Part shown: piece by piece, positions 46,031 through 57,660 of the stretch | Layout of the letters: each line of letters begins with the position of its first letter | Numbering within the stretch: the first letter of the stretch is position 1 | Source: Dastarcus helophoroides | Taxonomy: Eukaryota; Arthropoda; Insecta; Coleoptera; Bothrideridae | Length of the DNA: 64,000 nucleotides | NCBI GenBank assembly: GCA_028583605.1 | Contig: CM053332.1 | Location: 25,888,485-25,952,484, forward strand | Direction: 5' to 3' | Notes under the pieces: generated by a model | What the model was told of the DNA's origin: nothing | Databases searched by the model: none | What the model saw: the letters and a program-made list of their open reading frames with translations, nothing else | Made by a program: the position numbers and the translations under genes

Positions 46031-46560
46031 CTAAACTAGGGGATAACGCCAGATCTCCCCAAATTCAATCTCCAGATAAATCAAGACACCCAAGTGCAAG
46101 CCATGTTTAATGATTAAAAGTTCCATAATTCGCTTCGTTAATAGTTTTCTCAATTTGGAAAACTGATAATTGCCGTTGTGGAATGTTGCCCAACATCTGA
46201 TGCAATATACTTAAGATTTTACTATCCAATTCTCGTAAACTCAATTAACAGGTTGATTATGTGGTCCCAGCAACATAAATCTTTTAAATATTTTCAGATT
46301 TATGTCCGGCTTCTGATTTTTTAATTAATTTTATTAGAAGGGTCCAACTTAGGATGTTATTTATGCGGATTCGTCGTCTGTTTTTGTGGCCGCATTAATG
46401 CGGGAATTTCGAGCGGACACATACGGCACCGAACGTCGACTTTTTGTTTCTCATTTGAATGTTAATTCGGTTTTTATCTTTAAATTACGTTAACGAGACT
46501 CGAACAAATTAAGAACGGATGAGAGTTTTATTTTAATTCGGAGAAGTTTGTTTGGTCAGG
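46030..46560. other. unique island, possible cis-regulatory DNA
   Basis: Non-repetitive between two satellites. It contains tttaatgattaaaa, cgttaatagtt, ttttttaattaattttatta and a gcattaatgcgggaa palindrome-like stretch. No open frame of note. TAAT-rich sites would suit homeodomain input; this is inference. Confidence 0.3.
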
Positions 46561-47560
46561 TGATTATTAAAAAAAAAACAGTAACTTGGATAAACGGAAT
46601 TAAACAGGTAGATTTTTGCTGTAATTGCCAAGCCCAAGGCCCAGGACTAAGCGAAAAACACTAGGATATATGACGAGTTATTTATTACTCAGTCGTTTAA
46701 GTTTTGGGGTGCTCCCTTGCAAACGTAGCGAAAGTACCGAGTTTAATTCTCATGAAAACACATCTTTTTTTACCTGTTTTTTGTCTCGATATTTCGACTT
46801 TTTTTTATTCAATTCATTTATCTACCGGACGTCGAGGTGTTCGAATGGTAGCGATTGAGGCGAGGTAAGCCATCGAGCTTCTTCCTCATTAGTTAATGTG
46901 CCAGGTACCGCTTTTAGGCGGGAGAGTACAGCCCTTGGTGTATGTAATACTGATCCTAATAAAGTGGGTCATTACCTTTAAGTGGTATATATACAACGTT
47001 TTCTTTTGTAGAAGTTAGCTATTGAAGAACTGCTTGTCCCGTCGCTTTGTTGCCATTCCTTCACTTACCGATTGTCAGTGATCATAAAAGAAAATCTTAA
47101 ACAGTGATCGTGGCTGCTTTTTCTACTGGTTTTTAGTTATTTTCTGTTGTATTATTTTTAAAATTGTAGATTAAAACAACTTCTTATGGTTTTTTTAGAG
47201 ACTCCCCATGGTTTCACGTGTGAATCTCCATGGTTCCACGAGTGACTCTCCACGATTCGTCGACCGACTCTCCATGCTTCGTCGAGCGACTCCCCATGCT
47301 TCGTCGAGCGACTCTCACGCTTCGTCGAGTGGCGCTCAACGTTTGCTTGCCCGAGGGCGTAAATATGATCCGGGGTTCGTCCGGGGGCCGTGTGAGCGCG
47401 GCCTAACTTCCCGCTTGTCTTATTGTGCCGGTTGGTGGTATCTCTGGTAATTAGTTACCGTATAAGGCCCCACAAAGGGACCGCCGCGCGAGCCTCTCTT
47501 CCCCCCCCTTACTGCGCCGAACCATCGACCTCAAACGCACCGCCTTAGCGCTCCATACCA
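46560..47560. other. unique region with TATA-like site and minisatellite, unclassified
   Basis: It includes ctaataaagtgggtcatta (~46957), a TATA-like gtggtatatatacaac (~46983) and, downstream of the minisatellite, ccggggttcgtccgggggcc (47370-47390), which vaguely resembles a tRNA-Pro-type retroviral primer-binding site. A promoter/LTR fragment is possible but unproven. The frames at 46625-46858 and 47208-47450 are not convincing; the second runs through the minisatellite. Confidence 0.3.
47198..47340. repeat. 22 bp minisatellite, about six units
   Basis: Units of the form gactctccatgcttcgtcgagc, with early units more diverged (gaatctccatggttccacga). It encodes a Ser/Ala/Arg-rich repeat in one frame, which accounts for the 80-codon frame beginning at 47208. 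Confidence 0.85.
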
Positions 47561-48050
47561 TGCTACATTTATTGACGATTATCAAAACTAATTTAAGCTT
47601 TGATCTTTGATATAACAATTATCCATTAACATTAACGTTGTTGTTGTTGTGATGGCGCGATTGAGTGCAATCCGTTTAATTATTCGGCGACGCTCGTAGC
47701 GGTAATTAAGCGGTCAATAATTTGTTCCTTCGGTCGGTTCGAGGTGTGTATATCGTGAGCTTTAGGCATAGGAGTTGTCAGGATGGTCATTAACGTTCAA
47801 TTATGCCGATGCACTTGGAAATAAATGGAAATGTCCGTTCAATTAATCTATTAGAATTGACTGAAACAATGTCAACACATGTCGCATTTGGTACTGTACA
47901 TATTCATTCAATTAACACGTGAAAATTAACTTATCAACTTTAATGGCAACTATGTTAATTGTTAAATGAAATTGTCTTTTAGACACCTAGCGTGAGAGAG
48001 AAAAAAGTTTTCACATTCCATTCCTCATCAAGTCGTGCCTACAAATAAAG
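47560..48050. other. unique island with several TAATTA motifs
   Basis: Non-repetitive DNA with gtttaattattcggcg, ggtaattaagcgg, ttcaattaatctatta and ttcaattaacacgtg, plus a short gttgttgttgttgtg run. It is bounded by AT-rich satellite at 48060. Candidate enhancer on motif grounds only. Confidence 0.3.
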
Positions 48051-48059
48051 TTTCCGTTT

Positions 48060-51000
48060 TCTTACTACTTAAAGTCGATCAATTTCGAAAAAAAATTAGA
48101 GTTTAAGGAAGAAACTCCAAATTTTTAATAAAAAATTTAAAAACTTTTTTTTTTTAACTTTCGATAATTTTTCGTAAAGTTTAAAACAAAAATCGATTCA
48201 AAATTTATTTTTTTTTAATTTTAATTTTTTAACTCAAAATTCGAAATAATTTTTCGAAATTTCGACTTTTTCTAGAAATTCAAGTCAAGAAAAAGGTCAA
48301 AATTTAACCATCTTCTCGAGCTTGCAGATTTGTCTCGATTTTAAAACTAAAATTTCGTAAAAAAATTTAAATTTTGTAGAAAATTTTGAAAAAAGTTTCA
48401 ATTGTGAATTAAGAATTAGGATTTTGAGTTCAAAAATGACATTAATAGAATTTAAACTATAAATTTCCAGCACGTGACTTTCAAACTAGAGGTCAAAAAA
48501 TTCATTCAAATTAAAAGTCGAAATTTGGTGTTTACTACGAAAGCGTAGAAGATATCACTTTAAAAAAATCAGAAATTTCGAGTTAACAATCGAAAATTTG
48601 ACCTTAATCCCGAAATTTCGATTTTTTTCTTGAAATTTCGACTTTAAACTCGAAATTTTGACTTTTTTTTCGAAATTTCGACTTTTTTCTCAAAATTTCG
48701 ACTTTTTTCTCAAAATTTCGACTTTATTCTCCAAATTTCGACTTTAATCTCAAAACTTCGACTTTAACTCGAAATTTCAACTCTTTTCTCGAAATTTTTC
48801 CTTTAATCTAGAAATTTAAACTTTTTTTCTCGAAATTTCGAGATTAATAGAAATTCCGCGATTAAAGTTAAAATTTGGAAAAAAAAGTCGAAATTGCGAG
48901 ACTAAAGTCGAAATGAAGAGATTAAAGTTGAAAATTCGAGAAAAAAGTCGAAATTTCGAGTTTAAAGTCGAAATCCAGAGATTAAAGTCGAAGATTCGAA
49001 AAAAAAGTCGAAATTTCGAGTTTTAAGTCAAAATCCAGAGATTAAAGTCGAAGATTCGAAAAAAAGTCGAAATTTCGAGTTTTAAGTCAAAATCCAGAGA
49101 TTAAAGTCGAAGATTCGAAAAAAAAAGTCGAAATTTCGAGTTTAAAGTCGAAATCCAGAGACTAAAGCCAAAAATTCGAGTTTAAAGTCGAAAATTCTGG
49201 TCGAAATTTCGAGTTTTAAGTCGAAATCCAGAGATTAAAGTCGAAGATTCGAAAAAAAAGTCGAAATTTCGAGTTTTAAGTCAAAATCCAGAGATTAAAG
49301 TCGAAGATTCGAAAAAAAAAGTCGAAATTTCGAGTTTAAAGTCGAAATCCAGAGACTAAAGCCAAAAATTCGAGTTTAAAGTCGAAAATTCTAGTCGAAA
49401 TTTCGAGTTTAAAGTCGAAATCCAGAGATTAAAGTCGAAGATTCGAAAAAAAAGTCGAAATTTCGAGTTTTAAGTCAAAATCCAGAGATTAAAGTCGAAG
49501 ATTCGAAAAAAAAAGTCGAAATTTCGAGTTTAAAGTCGAAATCCAGAGACTAAAGCCAAAAATTCGAGTTTAAAGTCGAAAATTCTAGTCGAAATTTCGA
49601 GTTTTAAGTCAAAATCCAGAGATTAAAGTCGAAGATTCGAAAAAAAAGTCGAAATTTCGAGTTTAAAGTCGAAATCCAGAGACTAAAGCCAAAAATTCGA
49701 GTTTAAAGTCGAAAATTCTAGTCGAAATTTCGAGTTTAAAGTCGAAATCCAGAGATTAAAGTCGAAAATTCGAGAAAAAAGTCGAAATTTCAAGTTTAAA
49801 GTCCAAATTTCGATTTTAATTTCGAAATTTAGACTTTTTTCTCGAAATTTCGAAATTAATCGAAATTCCGAGATTAAAGTCGAAATTTGGAAAAAAAAGT
49901 CGAAATTTTGTGCTAAGAATCGAAATCCAGAGATTGAAATCAAAATTTGTAGAAAATAGTCGATATTTCAAGTTTAAAGTCAAAATTTAAAGATTAAAGT
50001 CGAAATTTTGAGAAAGAAAATCGACATTTCGTGAAAAAAGTCGAAATTTTGAGTTTAAAGTCGAAATTTCAACTTTAATCTCAAAATTTAGACATTTTTC
50101 TTGAAATTTCGAAATTAATCGAAATTCCGAGAATAAAGTCGAAATTTGGAAAAAAAAGTTGAAATTTTGAGTTTAAAAGTCAAAATTTCGAGTTTAAAGT
50201 GGGATTTTCGAATATAAAGTCGAAATTTGGAGATTAAAGTTTAAATGTCGAGAAAAAAGTCGAAACTTCGAGAAAAAAGTCAAAATTTTGAGAAAAAGTC
50301 GAAATTTCGAAAAAAAGTCCACATTTTAAGAAAAAAGTTCAAATTTCGAACAAAAGTCGAAATTCCTAGAAATAATTTTTTTTTAATCGATGTCCTTTCA
50401 ACATCTTCGCAATTTACTGTTAAAATTATACGAAAATAGAACTTTCGAGAAAACTTTCAACCGTTATCTTGAGATTGAAAGATTTTTCTCAACTTATCTT
50501 CCAAATTTTGGAAAAAAAATCGAACATTTGCAAAAAAATCGAAATCTTAAAAAAAAGGTTCGTCAATTAAAAATCAAAATTTTGAGTTTGTTGAAAAAGT
50601 CGAACTTTTGCAAAGAAGCTTCGAAATTTCGACTTTAATCTCGAAATTTAGACTTTTTTCTAGAAGTTTCGCAATTAATCAAAATTCCGAGATTAAAATC
50701 AAAATTTGGAAAAAAAGTCGAAATGTCGCGATTAAAATCGAAATCTAGAGATGAAAGTAAAAATTTCGGGAAAAAAGTCGAAATTCCGAGTTTCAAGTCG
50801 AAATTTGAGATTAAAGTCGAAATTTCGAGAAAGAAAATCGACATTTTGGGAAAAAAGTTGAAATTTTGAGATTAAAGTCGAAATTTCCAGATTAGAGACG
50901 AAATTTCGAGTTTTAAGTCAAAATTTCGAGTATAAAGCCGAAATTTCGAGTATAAAGCCGAAATTTCGAGTATAAAGTCCAAATCTGGGGATTAAAGTTT

Positions 51001-53480
51001 AAACTTCGAGATATAAAGTCAAAATTTTGAGGGAAAAGGCAAACTTTCAAGGTAAAAGTCCAAATTTCAACAAAAAATTGAAATTTCTAGAAAAAAATCG
51101 ACATTTTTAGAAAAGAGTCCAAAAATATTTTTTTTTTAATCGATGTCCTTTCTACGTCTTTGTAATTTATAGTCCAAATTAAAAGAAAACAGAATTTCCA
51201 AGAAAACTTTTAACCGTCATCTTGGGATCATCGACTTTTTTCTCAAAATTTCGACTTTATTCTCCAAATTTCGACTTTAAAGTCGAAATTCCGGGATTAA
51301 AGTCGAAATCCAGAGACTAAAGTCGAAAATAAACCTTTCGAGCTTTAAAGTCGAAATTCCGGGATTAAAGTCGAAATCCAGAGACTAAAGTCGAAAATTC
51401 GAGAAAAAAGTCAAAATTTCTAGTTTATAGTCGAAATTTCGAGTTTAAAGTCGAAATTACAAGATTAATCGAGATTCCGAGGTTAGAATCGAAATTTGGA
51501 AAAAAGTCAAAATTTTGAGATTAAAATCGAAATCCAGAGATTAAAATCAAAATTTCGAGAAAGAATTAAAAATTTCGAATTCAAAGTCGAAATTTCGAGT
51601 ATAAAGTCGAAATTTCGAGTATAAAGTCGAAATTTGGGGATTAAAATTTAAATCTCGAGAAAGAAAGTCTAAGTTTCGAGGAAAAAGTCCAAATTTTGAG
51701 GAAAAAGTCCAAGTTTCAAGAAAAAGTCGAAATTTCGAGAAAAGAGTCGACATTTTGAGAAAAAAGTCCAAATTTCGAAAACAGTCGAAATTCCTGAAAA
51801 TAAAATTTGTTTAATCGATGTTCTTTCAACGTCTTTGTAATTTACAGTCAAAATTAAACGAAAATTGAACTTTCGAGAAAACTTTCAACCGTCATCTTGA
51901 GATCTTTGACTTTTTTCTCAAAATTTCGACTTTATTCTCAAAATTTTGACTTTTTTCTACAATTTTCGACTTTAAAATCGAAATTCCGAGATTAAAGTCG
52001 AAATCCAGAAATTAAAGTCGAAATTTCGAGAAAAAATTTGAAATTTCGAGTTCAAAGTCGAAATTTAGAGATTTAAGCCGAAATTTCAAGAAAGAAAATC
52101 GACATTTCGAGAAAGAAGTCAAAATTTCGAGATTAAAGTCGGAATTTTGAATTTAAAGTCGAAATTTCGAGTATAAAGTCGAAATTTGGGGATTAAAGTT
52201 TAAATCTCGAGAAAGAAAGTCTAAGTTTCGAGGAAAAAGTCCAAATTTTGAGGAAAAAGTCCAAGTTTCAAGAAAAAGTCGAAATTTCGAGAAAAGGGTC
52301 GACATTTTGAGAAAAAAGTCCAAATTTCGAAAACATAGTCGAAATTCCTGAAAATAAAATTTGTTTAATCGATACGTCTTTGTAATTTACAGTCAAAATT
52401 AAACGAAAATTGAACTTTCGAGAAAACTTTCAACCGTCATTTTGAGATCTTTGACTTTTTTCTCAAAATTTCGACTTTATTCTCAAAATTTTGACTTTTT
52501 TCTACAATTTTCGACTTTAAAATCGAAATTCCGAGATTAAAGTCGAAATCCAGAAATTAAAGTCGAAATTTCGAGAAAAAATTTGAAATTTCGAGTTAAA
52601 AGTCGAAATTTAGAGATTTAAGCCGAAATTTCAAGAAAGAAAATCGACATTTCGAGAAAGAAGTCAAAATTTCGAGAATAAAGTCGGAATTTTGAATTTA
52701 AAGTCGAAATTTCGAGTATAAAGTCGAAATTTCGAGTATAAAGTCGAAATTTGGGGATTAAAGTTTAAATTTCAAAAAAGAAAGTCAAAATTTCGAGGAA
52801 AAAGTTGAAATTTCAAGAAAAAGTTGAAATTTCGAGAAAAAGTTGAAATTTCGAGAAAAAGTCGAAATATCGAGAGAAAAATCGACATTTTAAGAAAAAA
52901 ATCCAAAATTGGAACAAAAAGTCGAAATTCCTAAACATAATTTTTTTTTCATCGATGTCCTTTCTACATCTGCGTAGTTTACAGTTAAAATTAAACAAAA
53001 ATAGAACTTTTCAGAAAACTTCGACCGTCATCTTGAGATTGAAAGATTTTTCCCAACTTATCCCCAAATTTTGGAAAAAAAATGGAACTTTTGCAAAAAA
53101 AAATCGAAATCTCAAAAAGAAAGGTTCGTCAATAAAAATCAAAATTCTGAGTTTATTCAAAAGGTAGAAATTTTGCAAGGAAGCTTGAAATTTAAAAAAA
53201 AGTTCAAATCGTGAATTAAAAGCCGAAATTTTAAGTTCAAAAAAACAAAATTAAAAACCTTTTTTTCTTAACATTGAACCTCAAAATAAAAACGAATTTT
53301 TGCGAAATAGTTCAAAATTTAGAGGAAAGGTTCAATTCGTAAATTAAGAGTCAAAATTTTGAGTTAAAAAAAAGAGAAATTTGGTTTCAACTCTTTATGT
53401 CCAAATAAATCGAAAAAGTGCGTTCAAATTTTAAATTTAACGTTAAAGTTTTGTGTCAGGAATTTATTCTTATTTTGTAA
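48060..53480. repeat. ~20 bp TCGAAATTTCGA-centred satellite with ~560-750 bp higher-order units
   Basis: Units gtcgaaatttcgagtttaaa, gtcgaaatccagagattaaa and gtcgaagattcgaaaaaaaa repeat throughout. A distinctive insert (atcgatgtcctttc, then gtaatttacagt, then aactttcgagaaaactttca) returns at about 50388, 51139, 51814, 52370 and 52952, marking five higher-order copies. Around 48600-48870 the reading sense flips from aaatttcgactttttt to gtcgaaatttcgag, so the block contains opposite orientations. Confidence 0.9.
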
Positions 53481-54190
53481 AAAGGTGTTACAATTTCTAA
53501 AAATAAAACTAAAACGATATGATTTTCACGTAGAAGTTAAACAAAAATTAGGAAGTAAAAAAATTTTTTTTGGGGTAAATTCAAAATCTCGATGTCTGCC
53601 TAAAAGATTTGAATATTTTTCGACTTTAAACCCCAACATTTGGAAAACAAATCGAAACTCATTAAAAAGAATCAACATTTTGAATCGTTAGTCAGCTTTT
53701 CGAGCGAATAGTGAAATAAAATGGTGCGGAAATCTATAATACTGTTAACATTAGAGCATGTTGGTAACGCGTGACGGTGATACCTGATGGTAACGTTAAA
53801 CCATAAGTTTACCCCCAATCCAAAGTCATTGGACGTGCCTACAGAAGTTTTCGTATTGGGTAAAAAAAAATCAGATGTCTGACTTTAACGCAAAAGTTTC
53901 AGATTTTTTCTTTAAGTATCATCCTTTTTACAATTTTGAATGTAAGCTTGGCATGCGAAACTATACTGAAATTTCGATTTCTGTATCGAGGCCTATTTTT
54001 TTCGAGTTAATGAAACACAAAATAAAGCTAGCGTTTCACGTCACCTTCATGCTACCGACACGGTTTAATGTTAGAAGTATAGCATGTTGGTAACGATGGT
54101 GACGCAAAACCATAAATTCACTTGCTATTCGAAATGCATCAACAACAAAACTCGCAAAGGATATAAAATTATGTCGGATTGAAAATTTTC
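53481..54190. other. mixed AT-rich DNA with dispersed-element remnants
   Basis: 53750-53815 and ~54066-54118 carry gttaacattagagcatgttg- or atgttagaagtatagcatgt-type text with ggtaacg and ccataagttta, i.e. remnants of the 17020-17310 element with a collapsed minisatellite. A 72-codon frame at 53875-54093 runs into the second remnant and shows no domain. Confidence 0.5.
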
Positions 54191-54535
54191 TGAGACAGTT
54201 TAGGTTTATTTTCTCAAAACTTCGACTTTAATTTCAAAGTCGAAAGAGTTTTTTGCATTTTTTAAAATTTTTGATTTTAAAATTTTAAATTTTTAAAACA
54301 AATCGATATTTTATAAGAAATTTTAGAGAAAAGAAAATCAAAACCACCAATCTAACACCACGATTTTTAGAAATTTGATATTCTAACAAAATCGAGTTTT
54401 AAGATAAAGATATTTGTCGAATTTTGGAAAAAAATTCGAAATTTCGAAAAAAGTGAAAGATATGAAGATAAAGTACGAAATTTGCGGAAACAAATACAAC
54501 GAAAGAGCAAAGAAAGACGCAATTATCTAACCACA
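54191..54535. other. AT-rich DNA, no gene seen
   Basis: Low-complexity aaatttcgaaaa-type sequence; its 3' part (from ~54350, gatttttagaaatttgatat) is duplicated at ~54605 after the first short ctaacc run. Confidence 0.45.
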
Positions 54536-56640
54536 AAAAACTAACCTAATGTAACCTAACCTAACGTAACCTAACCTCAAAATTCAATTTAAAATTTCCA
54601 AATTATGGTGAAAGTTTTAGAAATTTGACATCGTAAAAAAATAGAGTTTTAGGAAAACGATAAATATCAAATTTTGGAAATAAATTTCTGAATTTCGAAA
54701 AAAGGTGGAAATTATGAAATTAGAGTACACATTTGGAGAAAAAATACAACTTAAGACAAAAAATACGCAATTTTGACCTCAAACTACTAAATACTAATCT
54801 AACCTGACCTAACCTAGTCTAACTTGACCTGATCTGACCTGACCGAACTGACCTGACCGAACTAACCTGACGCAAGCTAACCTAAGCTGACTCGACCTAA
54901 CGTAACTTAACCTAACCTAACCTGACCCAACCTCACCTAACTAGACCTAACCTAACCTATCCTATCCTATCCTATTCTATCCTATCCTATCCTAACCTAA
55001 CCTAACCTGACTCGATCTAACTTAACCTAACCTAACCTAACCTAATCTGACCCAACTCAACCTAACTCGACCTAACCTAACTTGACTTGACTTAATCTAA
55101 CCTAACCTGACCTAACCTAACTTAACTCGACCTAACCTAACCTAACCAACCTTAACCTAACCTGACTCGACCTAACCTAACCTAACCTGAGCCAACCTAA
55201 CCTAACTCGACCCAACCTAACCTAACTAGACCTAACCTAACCTATTCTATCCTATCCTATTCTATCCTATCCTATCCTAACCTAATCTAACCTAACCTAA
55301 CCTGACTCGATCTAACCTAACCTAACCTAACCTAATCTGACCCAACTCAACCTAACTCGACCTAACCTAACCTAACCTAACCTGACTCGACCTAACCTAA
55401 CCTAACTTGACTCGACTTAATCTAACCTAACCTGACCTAACCTAACTCGACCTAACCTAACCTAACCAACCTTAACCTTACCTGACTCGACCTAACCTAA
55501 CCTAACCTAACCTGAGCCAACCTAACCTAACTCGACCCAACCTAACCTAACCAGACCTAACCTAACCTAACCTATCCTATTCTATCCTAACCTAACCTAA
55601 CCTAACCTAACCTAATCTAACCTAACCTGACTCGATCTAACCTAACCTAATCTGACCCAACTCAACGTAACTCGACCTAACCTAATCTGACCCAACTCAA
55701 CGTAACTCGACCTAACCTAACCTGACTCGACCTAACCTAACCTAACCTGACTCGACCTAACCTAACCTAACCTAACTTGACTCGACTTAATCTAACCTAA
55801 CCTGACCTAACCTAACCTAACTAACTCGACCTAACCTAACCTAACTCGACCCAACCTAACCTAACTAGACCTAACCTAACCTATTCTATCCTATCCTATC
55901 CTATTCTATCCTATCCTATCCTAACCTAATCTAACCTAACCTAACCTGACTCGATCTAACCTAACCTAACCTAATCTGACCCAACTCAACCTAACTCGAC
56001 CTAACCTAACCTAACCTAACCTGACTCGACCTAACCTAACCTAACTTGACTCGACTTAATCTAACCTAACCTGACCTAACCTAACTCGACCTAACCTAAC
56101 CTAACCAACCTTAACCTTACCTTACTCGACCTAACCGAACCTAACCTAACCTGAGCCAACCTAACCTAACTCGACCCAACTAACCTAACCAGACCTAACC
56201 TAACCCTATCCTATTCTATCCTATTCTATCCTATTCTATCCTAACCTAACCTAACCTAACCTAACCTAACCTAACCTGACTCGATCTAACCTTTACCTAA
56301 CCTAACCTAACCTAATCTGACCCAACTCAACCTAACTCGACCTAACCTAACCTAACCTGACTCGACCTAACCTAACCTAACCTGACTCGACCTAACCTAA
56401 CCTAACTTGACTCGACTTAATCTAACCTAACCTAACCTAACCTAACCTAACTCGACCTAACCTAACCTAACCAACCTTAACCTAACCTGACTCGACCTAA
56501 CCTAACCTAACCTAACCTGAGCCTAACCTAACCTAATTCGACCCTAACCTAACCTAACCTAACCTAACCTAACCTAACCTAACCTAACCTAACCTAACCC
56601 AACCTAACCTAACCTAACCTAATTTAACCCAACCTTCTCT
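54536..56640. repeat. interstitial telomere-type repeat (CCTAA/TTAGG) with variants
   Basis: Long runs of cctaa, the complement of the arthropod telomere unit TTAGG, interspersed with variants cctat, ctcga, ctgac and cttga. cctatcctattctatcct-type patches recur near 54960, 55243, 55570, 55880 and 56208, marking a ~300-330 base higher-order repeat. Both sides are non-telomeric, so the block is internal. The strand shown carries CCTAA left to right. Confidence 0.95.
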
Positions 56641-57660
56641 AACCTAATCTCAAAATAGAAATTAAAATTTCCAAATTATGGTCGAAATTTTGATAAAAAT
56701 CGTAATTCTAGCAAAAAAGCCAACATTTTAAGAAAATTTATACTTTTTTAAAAAGGAGATGTTTTGTTTAGTCCACAAGAGTGAAATGCTATCTGCAGTT
56801 TTGATACGTCGTAGCCAAAATTCAATAATTTTACATAAATCACGAGTAACAGTTAAAATCTGAAATTAATACATTTTCCAAACATTTTTTGAAGACTTCT
56901 CTTTGTCATAACAACTCTTAATCTGCCCACATTCGCTGACCGATGACGAAAGTTGGAAAAATTGCCCACTCGGCGAATCAGCGCGTGAAAGTGTCGATGC
57001 GAACGCGCCTTAACCGTCACGAAAGTGTCGGCGTTTGTTTCAGGCGACTCACTTATTGGGTGGGCAGAGGGCAGCACCGCCGATAAAAACACCATCCACA
57101 ACACCTGAATGAATGGCGTTACCAAGCCACGTAGGAAGCCATGTTTAGGTGTGATTCTTTGTTTCTGGGTGGTAAACAGAGATGACACTAACATCGATGC
57201 GACTTAACGTTAAAAAGAAAGGCAACGATTGTGTGTCCGGCGCACATACTGACGTCCGTAATTGGGAATTTGATGGAGTGCTTTAGCGTCATGATGTATG
57301 CGATCACCTTTAGCGTGGATCTAATTTGACGGCGCTCATCCCGACCCCAACTGGGTCAGGATTAGACGATTCAGTTTTTGCTTTTATACGGATGCTGTCT
57401 TATTTGTAAATCATCCGAAACGGCTTAAATATTAATTAAGTGAAACGGTTCTTTTTTTCAGTCGTGTTTAAAAGTCTTTACGTAATCCAGAGGACAGTAA
57501 CGTCTCAAATATCAATTATCTCAAACGACTCATTAAAGAAGTTTTTCAATTCGTCTTTCAAATTGATAATTCCATGGTTAATTTACAGGATACATTCGCA
57601 GCTATCCATAAATAACGTGTCTGAAATTATTCTTTAAAGGACTCTTTCGACTCATCTTTA
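56641..57660. other. unique island flanking the TTAGG block
   Basis: From ~56770 the sequence is non-repetitive and GC-richer (tgctgaccgatgacgaaagt-like, cgcgtgaaagtgtcgatgcg). It includes the ORF below, a region with tcctgacccagttgg on the minus strand, and ttaaatattaattaagtg near 57425. Otherwise no recognised gene. Confidence 0.35.
56853..57194 (-). CDS. hypothetical small protein, possibly secreted
   Basis: 113 codons from ATG to TAA in the unique island. Residues ~28-44 (PFIQVLWMVFLSAVLPSA) form a hydrophobic stretch ending in small residues, like a signal peptide, followed by a polar, basic segment (HPISESPETNADTF, then RSHRHFHALIRRVGNFSN). A shorter product could start at the internal Met in LWMVFLSA, and the preceding cattcattcag could be a splice acceptor. 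No cysteine pattern or family is recognised. Third-position GC is clearly above the local background. It may still be a chance frame. Confidence 0.28.
   Translation of the reverse strand: MLVSSLFTTQKQRITPKHGFLRGLVTPFIQVLWMVFLSAVLPSAHPISESPETNADTFVTVKARSHRHFHALIRRVGNFSNFRHRSANVGRLRVVMTKRSLQKMFGKCINFRF

Noticed and set aside
46625..46858. 77-codon ORF in the unique region
   Set aside because: No domain, ordinary chance length for this composition, and the second half turns Phe-rich as the DNA becomes T-rich.
47208..47450. 80-codon Ser/Arg/Ala-rich protein
   Set aside because: Half of it is translated 22 bp minisatellite; no homology and no start context.
49683..51851. Minus-strand Phe/Ser/Leu-rich proteins
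   Set aside because: They are translations of the ~20 bp TCGAAATTT satellite.
54536..56640. True chromosome end
   Set aside because: Non-telomeric sequence continues for kilobases on both sides and the array is full of variant units.
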